A stretch of 64,000 nt of DNA, from contig JAFMHL010000003.1 in assembly GCA_017854535.1 (NCBI GenBank), positions 1 through 64,000 of the forward strand, written 5' to 3'. This DNA is from Nitratireductor sp. (lineage in GTDB: Bacteria; Pseudomonadota; Alphaproteobacteria; Rhizobiales; Rhizobiaceae). Positions 44,592 through 53,738 of this stretch are shown in pieces. A program made the translations under genes and the position numbers. The notes beneath the pieces are model-generated. The model did not search any database. It had not been told where the DNA came from and saw only the letters and a list, made by a program, of their open reading frames with translations. How positions within the stretch are numbered: the first letter of the stretch is position 1; every line of letters begins with the position of its first letter.

Positions 44592-44965
44592 TTTGACACC
44601 TAAAGAGAGGGAGATTCCACGTCTATTCTTGGACAAGTGGTTTACTCGGTTAAGCCAGATCATCCTTGTATCTGCGCCTTTTATTCAGACAAATTTCCAT
44701 GTCTAAATTTTGTAATTTTTCTGAATTTATCGATGATATCAGGTTGCTAAATTCTAGCAATCGAAATCGTGAGGCGAGGATGCTCTAGCAAGCGTTTTTA
44801 CTCTCTTGGATATTTTGTTCATTCAGCAGTTTCATGTCAAAAACCATGGATTGTGCAGTATAGTGCATAATACCTTGTTTTCGCTGTTGAATTTTGCCTA
44901 CCTATGCAAAATCACATTGCCAAACGCGTCGGGATCTGGTTTACTTAAGAAAGGGAGGACTGAAT
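44592..44965. other. 374-bp regulatory region between DUF1344 and the formate dehydrogenase genes
   Basis: No convincing gene was found here. It holds a 17-bp palindrome at 44744-44760 and a second half site CTAGCAA near 44786-44793. A reading frame extends the chaperone gene upstream into it, but the strong GGGAGG site argues for the start at 44966. Confidence 0.55.
44744..44760. promoter_or_regulatory. palindrome TTGCTA-AATTC-TAGCAA upstream of the formate dehydrogenase cluster
   Basis: Perfect 6-bp arms separated by 5 bp, with a further CTAGCAA half site about 26 bp downstream. Position and spacing fit an operator for a dimeric regulator of the formate dehydrogenase operon. The regulator is not in the window. 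Confidence 0.45.
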
Positions 44966-45568
44966 TTGGCAGAAAGACTGGTGTCTGAAAGTCACATTTC
45001 TGAAGTTGATCAGCTGCGGGCCAATATGTACCGCTTGCTAGCCAGATCGCTTGCGTCCCCTGCAAACCCTGAATTTTTAAGTGTGTTGGTTGGCCTTGAA
45101 GGTGATGATTCTGATTTGGGTCGCGCGCTTGGTGAGCTATCTGCTGCTGCCGGCAATTTAGACGTCCAGTCTGTGAATCAGGAATATCAGGATTTGTTTA
45201 TTGGAGTAGGACGAGGCGAGTTACTGCCTTTTGGATCTTACTATCTTACTGGTTTCCTTAACGAAAAGCCATTAGCCCGCCTTCGCAATGATATGACCAA
45301 GCTTGGTATTGAGCGCGACCCCTCGGTTAAAGAGCCGGAAGATCATGCGGGTGCCATTCTGGATATGATGGCTGGGCTGATTGATGGTACTTTCGGTATT
45401 GCTCAGCCTTTGAATGTCCAGCATGAATTTTTCAAAAACCATATTAGCAACTGGATGTCGCATTTCTTTAAGGACTTGCAGGCTGCCAAGCATGCTGAAT
45501 TGTTGCGTCCGGTTGGTAAAATCGGCGGATTGTTTTTGGAAATAGAAGAATCAGCGTTCGCTATGTAG
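44966..45568 (+). CDS. TorD-family chaperone for formate dehydrogenase
   Basis: About 200 residues from TTG 44966, which has AAGGGAGGACT before it. All-helical TorD/DmsD-type fold: YRLLARSLASPANPEFL near the N-terminus, EYQDLFIGVGRGELLPFGSYY with the conserved E-Y/F pattern, and the PEDHAGAILDMMAGLIDG segment, in which the EPEDH-type motif is diagnostic. These chaperones bind the Tat signal of molybdoenzymes and guard cofactor insertion. It precedes fdhA, its likely client. Confidence 0.85.
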   Translation: MAERLVSESHISEVDQLRANMYRLLARSLASPANPEFLSVLVGLEGDDSDLGRALGELSAAAGNLDVQSVNQEYQDLFIGVGRGELLPFGSYYLTGFLNEKPLARLRNDMTKLGIERDPSVKEPEDHAGAILDMMAGLIDGTFGIAQPLNVQHEFFKNHISNWMSHFFKDLQAAKHAELLRPVGKIGGLFLEIEESAFAM

Positions 45569-45684
45569 CTTCGACCTTAAGGGTCTGGAAGTTTTCGGTG
45601 AATGCAGAATGGAAATTGTAGATAGGGCAAAGCTACTGGGCCCTTATACAATATGAGTAACCGGGTAGCAGGAGGAAAACAGAA

Positions 45685-45879
45685 ATGACTGTGAAACCTG
45701 AAAAGGTAAAAACAGATCGTAGAGGTTTCTTGAAATTCGCCGGATTGGGTACGCTTGCCACTGGGGCAGCTATCGTTTCAGGCGAAAAAGCCGAGGCTTT
45801 GGAAGTCGTTGACACCAACAAAGCAGGCTATAAAGAAACAGATCACGTGAAAACCTTTTACGATTCTGCGCGCTTCTAA
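45685..45879 (+). CDS. small Tat-signal protein of formate dehydrogenase clusters
   Basis: A 64-residue protein with a twin-arginine motif DRRGFLKFAG at residues 11-20 and a short mature part ending TFYDSARF. Proteins of this size and sequence occur directly before formate dehydrogenase alpha-subunit genes (formate-dehydrogenase-region TAT target family). A strong GGAGGAAAACAGAA site precedes the start. Its role is unknown; it might be a Tat-dependent partner or an assembly factor. Confidence 0.85.
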   Translation: MTVKPEKVKTDRRGFLKFAGLGTLATGAAIVSGEKAEALEVVDTNKAGYKETDHVKTFYDSARF

Positions 45880-45935
45880 GCAAAGCAGAGTGCTTTAACC
45901 GCAGGAAACTGCATCAAACTTAAACGGAGATTATT

Positions 45936-48866
45936 ATGCTCAGGAAAAAGACGACTGGGGTTGCGTTCGGCTCCCGACTGTCCTCTGTGCTCTCTGATGT
46001 CAAGAATGCGACAGTTGATCGTCGTTCATTCTTGAAACGCTCAGGCCTAACATTAGGTGGAGCGGCTGCCATTTCGACATTGTCGAGTGGTATGGTCAGA
46101 AAAGCAGAAGCAGCAGGTGCCGCTAGTGCTGGAAATATGGAAATCAAGAAATCGGTTTGTACACACTGTTCAGTGGGTTGTACCGTTCTTGCAGAGGTTT
46201 CCAACGGTGTATGGGTGGGCCAGGAGCCTGGTTTTGATTCTCCCTTTAACCTTGGTGCACATTGCGCAAAAGGCGCGGCTGTTCGTGAGCATGCTCATGG
46301 TGAGCGTCGCCTGAAATATCCAATGAAACTGGTTGCTGGCAAGTGGGAGCGTATGTCTTGGGACGACGCGATCAACGAAGTTGGCGATAGAATGCTTTCA
46401 GTTCGTGAAAGCTCTGGTCCAGATTCAGTTTATTGGCTAGGTTCAGCTAAGCACAACAACGAGCAGGCCTATCTGGTTCGTAAGTTTGCAGCTTATTTCG
46501 GCACGAACAATGTCGATCACCAGGCTCGTATCTGTCACTCAACCACAGTTGCCGGTGTTGCAAACACCTGGGGCTATGGTGCGATGACCAACTCCTACAA
46601 TGATATTCACAATTCAAAGGCGATCTTCCTGATCGGCGGCAACCCGGCTGAAGCTCATCCGGTTTCTCTTCTGCACCTGTTGAAGGCAAAAGAAGAGAAC
46701 AATGCGCCGTTGATAGTTTGTGATCCACGCTTTACCAGAACGGCAGCTCATGCGGATGAATTTGTTCGCTTCAGACCTGGTTCAGACGTTGCGTTGATTT
46801 GGGGTATTTTACATCACATCTTTGAAAATGAGTGGGAAGACAAAACCTTCATTCAGCAACGCGTTTACGGTATGGATGAAATCAAGGCTGAAGTTGCCAA
46901 ATGGACACCAGAAGTTACTGAAAATGTTACAGGTGTTCCTGGGTCTCAGCTTCGTCGTGTTGCCAAAACACTTGCTGAACATCGTCCAGGTACTGTTATT
47001 TGGTGCATGGGTGGTACTCAGCACACCAATGGTAACAACAATACACGCGCTTACTGCATCCTGCAGCTTGCCCTTGGCAATATGGGTACAGCTGGCGGCG
47101 GCACAAACATCTTCCGCGGTCATGATAACGTTCAGGGCGCAACGGATCTGGGTGTTCTTGCTGATACGCTTCCAGGATATTACGGTCTTGCAGCGGGCTC
47201 TTGGGCTCACTGGGCACGTGTTTGGGAAGAAGATCTGGATTGGCTAAAAGGCCGCTTTGCCACAATGACTGGCAAAGATGGTAAAGCCAAGCCGATGATG
47301 AACGAAAAGGGTATTCCTGTTTCGCGCTGGATTGACGGCGTGCTTGAAGCTAAGGAAAACTTGGAGCAGCCTGATAATACCAAAGTGATGGTATTTTGGG
47401 GCCATGCGCCAAACTCGCAGACCCGCTTGCCGGAAATGCGTAAGGCGATGGGCATGTTGGACACATTGGTCATCATTGATCCATATCCAACCATGTCTGC
47501 GGTTCTACAAGATCGTCAAGATGGCGTATATCTGCTTCCAGCCTCAACTCAGTTTGAGACCTCTGGTTCTGTAACAGCCTCTAACCGGTCGCTTCAATGG
47601 CGTGAAAAAGTATTCGAGCCATTGTTTGAGTCACTTCCAGACCATGTGATTGCTTATAAGTTAGCTAAGAAGCTTGGCTTTGAAGATCGCCTGTTCCGTA
47701 ACATCAAGGTTGAAGGCGACGAGCCGTTGATCGAAGATCTTACCCGCGAGTTTAACCGCGGTATGTGGACAATCGGTTATACAGGTCAGTCACCTGAGCG
47801 CCTGAAAATGCACATGGAAAACCAGCATACGTTTGACCGCACAACTTTGCGGGCAACCGGTGGTCCTGCTGATGGTGAATATTACGGCTTGCCGTGGCCA
47901 TGTTGGGGTACTGCCGAAATGGGTCACCCAGGCACTGCAAACCTTTATGACACATCTCTGCCAGTTGCAGAGGGAGGCCTTTGTTTCCGTGCCAGATTTG
48001 GCGTAGAGCGTGAGGTTGATGGCGTAAAAACAAACCTATTGGCGGAAGGTTCGTATCCAGTTGGTTCTGAGATCAAGGATGGTTATCCTGAATTCACAGT
48101 CGGCATGATCCGCAAGCTTGGCTGGATGGGTGATTTCACTGCAGATGAAATGTCAGCATTGGAAGCTGTTGCAGGTGGTAACGATGAGGAAAAACTAGAT
48201 AAGATTAACTGGAAAGTTGATTTGTCTGGCGGTATCCAGCGCGTTGCGATCAAGCATGGTTGTGCACCATTTGGTAACGCGAAAGCCCGTGCAGTAGTTT
48301 GGACTTTCCCGGATCCAGTTCCGATCCATCGCGAACCACTTTATACAAACCGTCGCGATCTACTCACCGACTACGCTACCTATGAGGATAAAACCTTTTG
48401 GCGTGTTCCTACAGCCTATGCGTCTATTCAAAAGGAAGACTATTCTAAAGACTTCCCGATGATTATGACATCAGGGCGCCTTGTGGAATATGAAGGTGGT
48501 GGTGATGAGTCCCGGTCAAATCCGTGGCTTGCGGAGCTACAGCAGGAAATGTTCGTTGAGCTTAATCCAGCAGATGCTAATGATCTTGGTATCCGTGACA
48601 AGGAAGCGGTTTGGCTGCACTCACCTGCAGGTTCCAAGATCAAAGTTCAGGCAATGTTGACCGAGCGTGTGGGACGAGGCGTTGTCTTCACCCCATTCCA
48701 CTTTGGTGGACATTATCAGGGCGAAGATCTTCGCGACAAATATCCGGCGGGTGCCGATCCATATGTCCTAGGTGAAGCGTGTAACACCGCCCAAACCTAT
48801 GGCTATGACTCTGTAACCCAAATGCAAGAAACCAAAGCTACGCTCTGCCGTATCGAGCGGGCTTAA
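45936..48866 (+). CDS. fdhA: formate dehydrogenase alpha subunit (Tat-exported, molybdopterin)
   Basis: A 976-residue catalytic subunit oxidising formate to CO2 in the periplasm. The Tat motif DRRSFLKRSG is at 28-37. A 4Fe-4S site follows: Cys75, Cys78, Cys82 and Cys110. The catalytic residue is Cys200, followed by His201, in the ARICHS motif; in FDH-N this position is selenocysteine, so this enzyme is a Cys version and needs no Sec machinery. The middle carries molybdopterin dinucleotide motifs such as GGNPAEAHP and WCMGGTQHTNGNNN, and the C-terminal domain ends with FGGHYQGEDLR and ACNTAQTYGYDSVTQMQ. It forms an operon with fdhB and fdhC. Confidence 0.96.
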   Translation: MLRKKTTGVAFGSRLSSVLSDVKNATVDRRSFLKRSGLTLGGAAAISTLSSGMVRKAEAAGAASAGNMEIKKSVCTHCSVGCTVLAEVSNGVWVGQEPGFDSPFNLGAHCAKGAAVREHAHGERRLKYPMKLVAGKWERMSWDDAINEVGDRMLSVRESSGPDSVYWLGSAKHNNEQAYLVRKFAAYFGTNNVDHQARICHSTTVAGVANTWGYGAMTNSYNDIHNSKAIFLIGGNPAEAHPVSLLHLLKAKEENNAPLIVCDPRFTRTAAHADEFVRFRPGSDVALIWGILHHIFENEWEDKTFIQQRVYGMDEIKAEVAKWTPEVTENVTGVPGSQLRRVAKTLAEHRPGTVIWCMGGTQHTNGNNNTRAYCILQLALGNMGTAGGGTNIFRGHDNVQGATDLGVLADTLPGYYGLAAGSWAHWARVWEEDLDWLKGRFATMTGKDGKAKPMMNEKGIPVSRWIDGVLEAKENLEQPDNTKVMVFWGHAPNSQTRLPEMRKAMGMLDTLVIIDPYPTMSAVLQDRQDGVYLLPASTQFETSGSVTASNRSLQWREKVFEPLFESLPDHVIAYKLAKKLGFEDRLFRNIKVEGDEPLIEDLTREFNRGMWTIGYTGQSPERLKMHMENQHTFDRTTLRATGGPADGEYYGLPWPCWGTAEMGHPGTANLYDTSLPVAEGGLCFRARFGVEREVDGVKTNLLAEGSYPVGSEIKDGYPEFTVGMIRKLGWMGDFTADEMSALEAVAGGNDEEKLDKINWKVDLSGGIQRVAIKHGCAPFGNAKARAVVWTFPDPVPIHREPLYTNRRDLLTDYATYEDKTFWRVPTAYASIQKEDYSKDFPMIMTSGRLVEYEGGGDESRSNPWLAELQQEMFVELNPADANDLGIRDKEAVWLHSPAGSKIKVQAMLTERVGRGVVFTPFHFGGHYQGEDLRDKYPAGADPYVLGEACNTAQTYGYDSVTQMQETKATLCRIERA

Positions 48867-48886
48867 GCCAAGAGAGGAATACTATT

Positions 48887-49483
48887 ATGGCTAGAATGAA
48901 ATTCCTCTGCGATGCAGAACGTTGCATTGAGTGTAATGCCTGTGTGACAGCTTGTAAGAACGAGAACGAAGTGCCGTGGGGTGTAAACCGCCGGCGCGTG
49001 GTTACCCTCAATGATGGTAAGCCGGGCGAACGTTCTATATCGGTTGCTTGCATGCATTGTTCAGATGCGCCTTGCATGGCAGTTTGCCCTGTAGATTGCT
49101 TCTACCAAACAGATGATGGTGTGGTTCTCCACTCCAAAGATCTGTGCATTGGTTGCGGTTACTGTTTCTATGCGTGCCCATTTGGCGCGCCTCAGTTCCC
49201 GCAGGCTTCCAACTTTGGTTCCCGTGGCAAAATGGACAAATGTACATTTTGCGCCGGCGGTCCTGAAGAAACACATTCAGGTGCAGAGTTCCAAAAGTAT
49301 GGTCGCAACCGGTTGGCAGAAGGCAAACTTCCGCTCTGCGCGGAAATGTGTTCAACCAAAGCATTGCTTGCAGGTGATGGCGACACAGTGTCGAACATCT
49401 ATCGCGAGCGTGTTGTTGCCCGTGGCTTCGGCTCAGGTGCATGGGGTTGGGGCACTGCCTACGAAAATAAAACCGGCGGCTAA
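48887..49483 (+). CDS. fdhB: formate dehydrogenase beta (iron-sulfur) subunit
   Basis: A 198-residue ferredoxin-like subunit moving electrons from FdhA to the membrane subunit. Four 4Fe-4S clusters are indicated by CIECNACVTACK, CMHCSDAPCMAVCP, CIGCGYCFYACP, and a split cluster with CTFC ... CAEMC. It lacks the C-terminal TM anchor of E. coli FdnH. It is 20 bp after fdhA. Downstream is a hairpin before fdhC. Confidence 0.95.
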   Translation: MARMKFLCDAERCIECNACVTACKNENEVPWGVNRRRVVTLNDGKPGERSISVACMHCSDAPCMAVCPVDCFYQTDDGVVLHSKDLCIGCGYCFYACPFGAPQFPQASNFGSRGKMDKCTFCAGGPEETHSGAEFQKYGRNRLAEGKLPLCAEMCSTKALLAGDGDTVSNIYRERVVARGFGSGAWGWGTAYENKTGG

Positions 49484-49499
49484 TCTGTCCGGAACATTT

Positions 49500-49525
49500 A
49501 TGGAGGTGGCTTTTGTCACCTCCAT
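49500..49525 (+). terminator. hairpin between fdhB and fdhC
   Basis: ATGGAGGTG (49500-49508) pairs with CACCTCCAT (49517-49525), followed by a mixed T-rich stretch. It may be a partial terminator or an mRNA-processing hairpin that adjusts fdhC levels relative to fdhAB. Confidence 0.5.
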
Positions 49526-49619
49526 TTCCCTATTATTCTATTGCTTTTTCGCATTTCACAAATTGGTTCTTCGGCCTGTTTGTGAAATTTGATTGGCGTT
49601 TTTTGAGAACGGAGTTCCT

Positions 49620-50816
49620 ATGTATTCGAACCGTAGTAAAGCGATCAGCTTGAGCAGAAGAAATAGTGATGCTGCAAGCAGACATATGAAATCGGCCTTG
49701 GCTTTCTGTATCATTCTAGCTTTTGCATTTACAATTTTCGCCAGTTCAGCATTTGCTCAAAGTTCTGTTCGCCCGCCGGACAATGCTACGCAAAACATGA
49801 TTGAAACTCCGGTTGATGGAAACGTCCCTGGCAATACACTTGGTAATTCGGACGTATCGAATACTTGGGGTAATATTCGTCAGGGTGTTGAAGGTACTGT
49901 CTCTATTCCAGATACAAAAGCTGGTGTTCTGGTGCAAAGTGCAGGTGAGGACTTCCGCCTCACTCGTAAAGGACCTCTCTTCAGCTATCTTGGCTTAGCG
50001 ATGTTGGGAACGCTGATCGCTCTTGCAATCTTCTTTGCGCTTCGCGGTCGTATCCGTGTTGAGCACGGTATGTCTGGCAAAAAGATAAAGCGCTTTTCTG
50101 ACGTTGAAAGAATGGGCCATTGGTTGATGGCTATTTCGTTCATCATTTTGGCTATCAGTGGATTGAATGTGACTTTTGGTAAATATGTGTTGATGCCTGT
50201 GATCGGCAAAGATGCGTTTGGTCCGCTTTCTCTGTTCCTAAAAACTACGCACCATTATATCGCATTTGCTTTCATGCTCGGCTTGGCCATCGCATTTGTT
50301 TGCTGGGTCATCCACAATATCCCAAGTCGCCATGATATTGGTTGGCTATTAAAAGGTGGCGGCTTGTTCTCAAAGGGCGTTCATCCACCAGCCAAAAAAT
50401 TCAATGCGGGTCAAAAAATGATCTTTTGGTTGACCATGATAGGTGGCCTTTCGCTTTGCTTGTCTGGGTGGCAATTGCTGTTCCCGTTCGAGTATAACTA
50501 TTTTGCTGATACGTTCACCATGCTCGCAAAAATCGGCATCGATATCCCCGCTATGATCGGTATTGCTGCGCCTCCTTATTCGGGAATCCAAGAGCAACAA
50601 TTTGCAACCATTTGGCATGTGATCATGGCGGTTGTAATGATCTGCGTAATCATGGCTCACATTTATATAGGCTCTGTTGGCATGGAAGGCGCATTTGATG
50701 CCATGGGTTCTGGCGAAGTAGATGAAAACTGGGCTATCGAGCACCATTCTCTGTGGGTCGATGAAGTTAAAAATGCCAAAGGCGCGAACGCACCAAAGAC
50801 TCAGCCAGCTGAATAA
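49620..50816 (+). CDS. fdhC: formate dehydrogenase gamma subunit (cytochrome b)
   Basis: About 398 residues from ATG 49620 (ACGGAGTTCCT before it). An N-terminal hydrophobic export or anchor segment (about 25-48) ends in SSAFAQ, then a loop, then a TM helix (about 125-145) and the four-helix cytochrome b domain. Haem-ligand His candidates lie in ERMGHWLMA, THHYIAF and IWHVIMAVVM / MAHIYIG. This subunit passes electrons to quinone. It is longer at the N-terminus than E. coli FdnI, as common in proteobacterial relatives. Confidence 0.92.
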   Translation: MYSNRSKAISLSRRNSDAASRHMKSALAFCIILAFAFTIFASSAFAQSSVRPPDNATQNMIETPVDGNVPGNTLGNSDVSNTWGNIRQGVEGTVSIPDTKAGVLVQSAGEDFRLTRKGPLFSYLGLAMLGTLIALAIFFALRGRIRVEHGMSGKKIKRFSDVERMGHWLMAISFIILAISGLNVTFGKYVLMPVIGKDAFGPLSLFLKTTHHYIAFAFMLGLAIAFVCWVIHNIPSRHDIGWLLKGGGLFSKGVHPPAKKFNAGQKMIFWLTMIGGLSLCLSGWQLLFPFEYNYFADTFTMLAKIGIDIPAMIGIAAPPYSGIQEQQFATIWHVIMAVVMICVIMAHIYIGSVGMEGAFDAMGSGEVDENWAIEHHSLWVDEVKNAKGANAPKTQPAE

Positions 50817-50913
50817 ACCATTGAGCGACATGGCCGATCCATTGCGGCCATGTCTGTAAACTGGATATCAAATCACGGAGTTTGCTCTGGGTATTGTTCC
50901 AAAGTTTGTCATT

Positions 50914-52272
50914 TTGTTTGCTCTTTCGCTCGGATTTGCTTTCTCGGCGAACGCTCAGTCATCGCAACTGCCTGACAAACTTGTTGGTCACGGCGGACCG
51001 GTAAAATCGGTCCAACTTGATTCAGCTGGTACGCGGGCTTTAACGTCTTCCTTTGATTATTCGATCATGCTTTGGGATCTGGAAGATACCCCGGCCAAGG
51101 TTCTTCATAGAATGATTGGGCATAACGCTGCGGTCAACGATATAGCGTTTGTTCAAAGCGGTGCAGTCGACGCCAAAGAAGATATAGCCGTCTCTGTGTC
51201 GGATGATGGGGCATTCGGAATTTGGGATATTGCCTCTGGCAAGATGATCTCCATGATTAAGGATGGCGAAGAAAAGATGCTTGATGTGGCGGTATCAAGC
51301 GATGGATCTCTTGCTGCTAGTGCAAAATGGGATGGAACAGCAAGGGTTTATGACTTGCAATCGCGTACTGAAATATTCCGTTTGGAAGGTCATAAAGGCC
51401 CGGTCAATGCTGTTACATTTTCGCCTAATTCCAGCGTTGTTTTTTCCGGTTCTTATGATGGAGACATCCGTTTTTGGAGGCTGAAAGAGCCGAATTCGCC
51501 AGATCAATATTCTATGATGCAACATGGTTCAGTGCTCTATTCTAACGGGTGGGGTATCAATGTTTTGCAAGTAATGCCTGATGGCAATGGCATTTTGTTC
51601 GGAACCGTAAATGGCTTGGTTGGTATTCTCGATTTAGCATCCCGTGATGTAAAGCAACTTGGCTCATATGAGCATCCTATTCTTTCCATTGCGATCAGTG
51701 AAGAAGCAGGCTGGATTGCTGCTGGCAGTGGAGATGGGTATATAAGGGTCTATGATCTTAATTCACTTGATTTGATAGAGCAGCGGCAGGATGCCTATGG
51801 TCCCGTATGGGGAATGGCTTTTTCTGCTGATGGGCGTCAAATTCTTAAAGCAGGATTGGATGATTTTGTTGGGCAATGGCAGGTTTCACCGCGTAAACCC
51901 ATTGAACTTTCACAAAGCGAGTTTCCCCGCCGCTTCCAAGTAAACAATGGCGATGATCCAGGTGAAACAGAATTCAAACGCAAATGTTCGGTTTGTCATA
52001 CCCTCTTGCCCGACGACAAGAATAGGGCAGGGCCTACCTTGTACAAATTGTTTGGGCGCAAAGCAGGAACAGTGCCTGGCTATGTATATTCCAAAGCCTT
52101 GCTGAATTCTGATATCATCTGGACAGAAGAAAGCGTTGGCCGCTTGTTTGACGAGGGGCCCGACATTGTGACACCAGGCACCAAAATGCCAATTCAGCGA
52201 TTGAAAAGCGTGGAGCGGCGCAATGATTTGATTGCATATTTGAAGCGGGCCACTTTGGGCGGTGTAGAATGA
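50914..52272 (+). CDS. periplasmic WD40-repeat protein fused to a cytochrome c domain
   Basis: A protein of about 452 residues. A hydrophobic signal ends near SANAQ. Residues about 22-325 are seven WD40-like blades (LMLWDLED, FGIWDIASG, ARVYDLQS, IRFWRLKE, IRVYDLNS, GQWQVS). Residues about 345-450 form a class I cytochrome c with haem motif Cys358-Ser-Val-Cys-His362 and distal Met425 (GTKMP). It may carry electrons or dock with formate dehydrogenase, since it directly follows fdhC. The start is uncertain: TTG 50914 has no ribosome site, while an in-frame CTG at 50887 follows GGAG and would give a better signal peptide. Confidence 0.8.
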   Translation: MFALSLGFAFSANAQSSQLPDKLVGHGGPVKSVQLDSAGTRALTSSFDYSIMLWDLEDTPAKVLHRMIGHNAAVNDIAFVQSGAVDAKEDIAVSVSDDGAFGIWDIASGKMISMIKDGEEKMLDVAVSSDGSLAASAKWDGTARVYDLQSRTEIFRLEGHKGPVNAVTFSPNSSVVFSGSYDGDIRFWRLKEPNSPDQYSMMQHGSVLYSNGWGINVLQVMPDGNGILFGTVNGLVGILDLASRDVKQLGSYEHPILSIAISEEAGWIAAGSGDGYIRVYDLNSLDLIEQRQDAYGPVWGMAFSADGRQILKAGLDDFVGQWQVSPRKPIELSQSEFPRRFQVNNGDDPGETEFKRKCSVCHTLLPDDKNRAGPTLYKLFGRKAGTVPGYVYSKALLNSDIIWTEESVGRLFDEGPDIVTPGTKMPIQRLKSVERRNDLIAYLKRATLGGVE

Positions 52273-52367
52273 GGGTTTTATAATTTTGCTGCTTGCAAAT
52301 AGGTGCGCAAAATTGTGAAATGAAATTTAGAACAATAGGTGGATTTTAATCGGCCTAATAGGATTGG

Positions 52368-52502
52368 ATGAAGAGTATGAGAGCCTTTTTGATGGCAATG
52401 GTTTTAATGTTGGTAGTCGCTTTGGGAACTGGTTTCCTATTGGACGGCGTGCTTGGCGAAAGCTCGAGCCAAGCGTTCACTTCTCCTTCAGCGCGCCTCT
52501 GA
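52368..52502 (+). CDS. 44-residue single-span membrane peptide
   Basis: ATG at 52368, preceded by TAGGATTGG, opens a 44-codon frame ending at TGA 52500-52502. The peptide starts MKSMRAFLMAMVLMLVVALG, a positively charged start plus one hydrophobic helix, and ends in a polar Ser-rich tail. It lies 95 bp after the WD40-cytochrome gene and overlaps the upstream part of the protease reading frame. It could be a small membrane or periplasmic partner of the protease or the dehydrogenase. No family is recognised. Confidence 0.5.
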   Translation: MKSMRAFLMAMVLMLVVALGTGFLLDGVLGESSSQAFTSPSARL

Positions 52503-52536
52503 TTTGCTACTAACTGGTAACTTTGCCTTGGGTAAA

Positions 52537-53502
52537 ATGCTATTCAGCACGCTTGCTCTGTTCGCTTGTGCTGGTTTCGCGCTAATCGGCAACGTCGAAG
52601 CCCAAACTACAACGGAAAATTGGCGTGAAGCGCTCATCGAAGATAAGATCGCTTCGATTGTATCTGTGCTTCCACAGGTAGGCGGCAATCGGGTCAATGC
52701 CAATGAACCCGAAGGAACGGGCGTTGCGATTGATGGCTATATTCTCACTGCCGATCATGTTCTTGGGAATGCGAATAGAATTTTGATCAGGGCAGCAAAT
52801 GGGGATGTGAGCGAGGCAAATATTTATCTTCGAGACAAGGCTACTGATTTAGCGCTGTTAAAACCGTCGGCAAAATTCAACTCTCTTTCCATTGCTTCAG
52901 AAAATTCGCGCATCGGGATCGGGCATGATGTTTGCGTAATTGGCAATGCATTTGGCCTCGGTCTTACACTTTCTTGCGGTGTGGTTTCCGCCAATGAGCA
53001 ACGTGGGATTGGATTTAATTTTGTTGAAGACTTCATCCAAATTGATGCTGCTGTAAATCCAGGCATGTCCGGCGCACCCTTGTTTAATGACAAAGCAGAA
53101 ATGGTTGGTTTGGTAACAGCGATTTTCACCAAACAATCAGATGGTAACTTAGGTGTGAACTTCGCTGCATCCAGCAATCTGATTTCAGCATTTTTAAGCG
53201 ATGCAAAAGACGGGAAACTTGATCGCGCGAAGGCAGGCATAGTTATGCAGAAAGCGCCACTGCCTGGAGAGACTGGCCGCGCTGGAGGCTTGATCAAAGC
53301 TGTCGCAAGTAACAGCATTGAGGAACAATCAGGGCTCTTAATGGGGGATCTCGTTTTGTCTGCAAATGCCATTAAGGTTAGGGGTCAAGCCGACTATCTT
53401 GCCGCTTTGGTTTTGGCTGGTGAAGATGGTCAAATTCGTTTGCAGATTTCGAGAGAAGGTCTAGAACAAACTATCGAATACAAGGTTAAGAAAACGGACT
53501 GA
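52537..53502 (+). CDS. exported S1C (DegP/HtrA-like) serine protease
   Basis: About 321 residues from ATG 52537, which gives a signal peptide ending near VEAQT; a longer frame begins at 52453 but lacks export features at its start. The catalytic triad is His74 (TADHV), Asp104 (KATDLALL) and Ser178 in NPGMSGAP, where the usual GNSGG is altered to GMSGA. One PDZ domain follows (GGLIKAVASNSIEEQSGLLMG region). It may act in quality control of the periplasmic formate dehydrogenase or cytochrome. Confidence 0.85.
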   Translation: MLFSTLALFACAGFALIGNVEAQTTTENWREALIEDKIASIVSVLPQVGGNRVNANEPEGTGVAIDGYILTADHVLGNANRILIRAANGDVSEANIYLRDKATDLALLKPSAKFNSLSIASENSRIGIGHDVCVIGNAFGLGLTLSCGVVSANEQRGIGFNFVEDFIQIDAAVNPGMSGAPLFNDKAEMVGLVTAIFTKQSDGNLGVNFAASSNLISAFLSDAKDGKLDRAKAGIVMQKAPLPGETGRAGGLIKAVASNSIEEQSGLLMGDLVLSANAIKVRGQADYLAALVLAGEDGQIRLQISREGLEQTIEYKVKKTD

Positions 53503-53528
53503 AATTATGTCGATTTTTGGAGAAAATG

Positions 53529-53717
53529 ATGAGTGAAGAAAATTTCAACATGTCGCTACGCAAGTTTTTAAAACAGGTTGGCGTGACTTCCCAACGTGAG
53601 ATTGAAGAGGCCGCCCGGGCTATGGGCTCAGCTGGTAAATTGAAAGTCAAAATGGTTTTGACTGCCGAGGGCACAGCGCTCAATCATGTTGTTGAAGGTG
53701 AAATTGATCTTCCTTAA
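53529..53717 (+). CDS. DUF6494 family protein
   Basis: A 62-residue cytoplasmic protein with NFNMSLRKFLKQVGVTSQRE near its start, characteristic of DUF6494. The ATG at 53529 lies seven bases after GGAG; an ATG three bases earlier is too close. Members are small and widespread in proteobacteria, with no known function. Its position between the protease and the ligase-like gene places it in the formate dehydrogenase accessory set. Confidence 0.8.
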   Translation: MSEENFNMSLRKFLKQVGVTSQREIEEAARAMGSAGKLKVKMVLTAEGTALNHVVEGEIDLP

Positions 53718-53738
53718 CAGATAGTTGGAGCTAGAAGC

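Noticed and set aside
45936..48866. Possible selenocysteine in formate dehydrogenase
   Set aside because: The catalytic position is encoded as Cys200 in ARICHS, with no in-frame TGA.
48863..49442. Minus-strand frames opposite fdhB
   Set aside because: They are antisense shadows of a clear ferredoxin-type gene with conserved Cys motifs.
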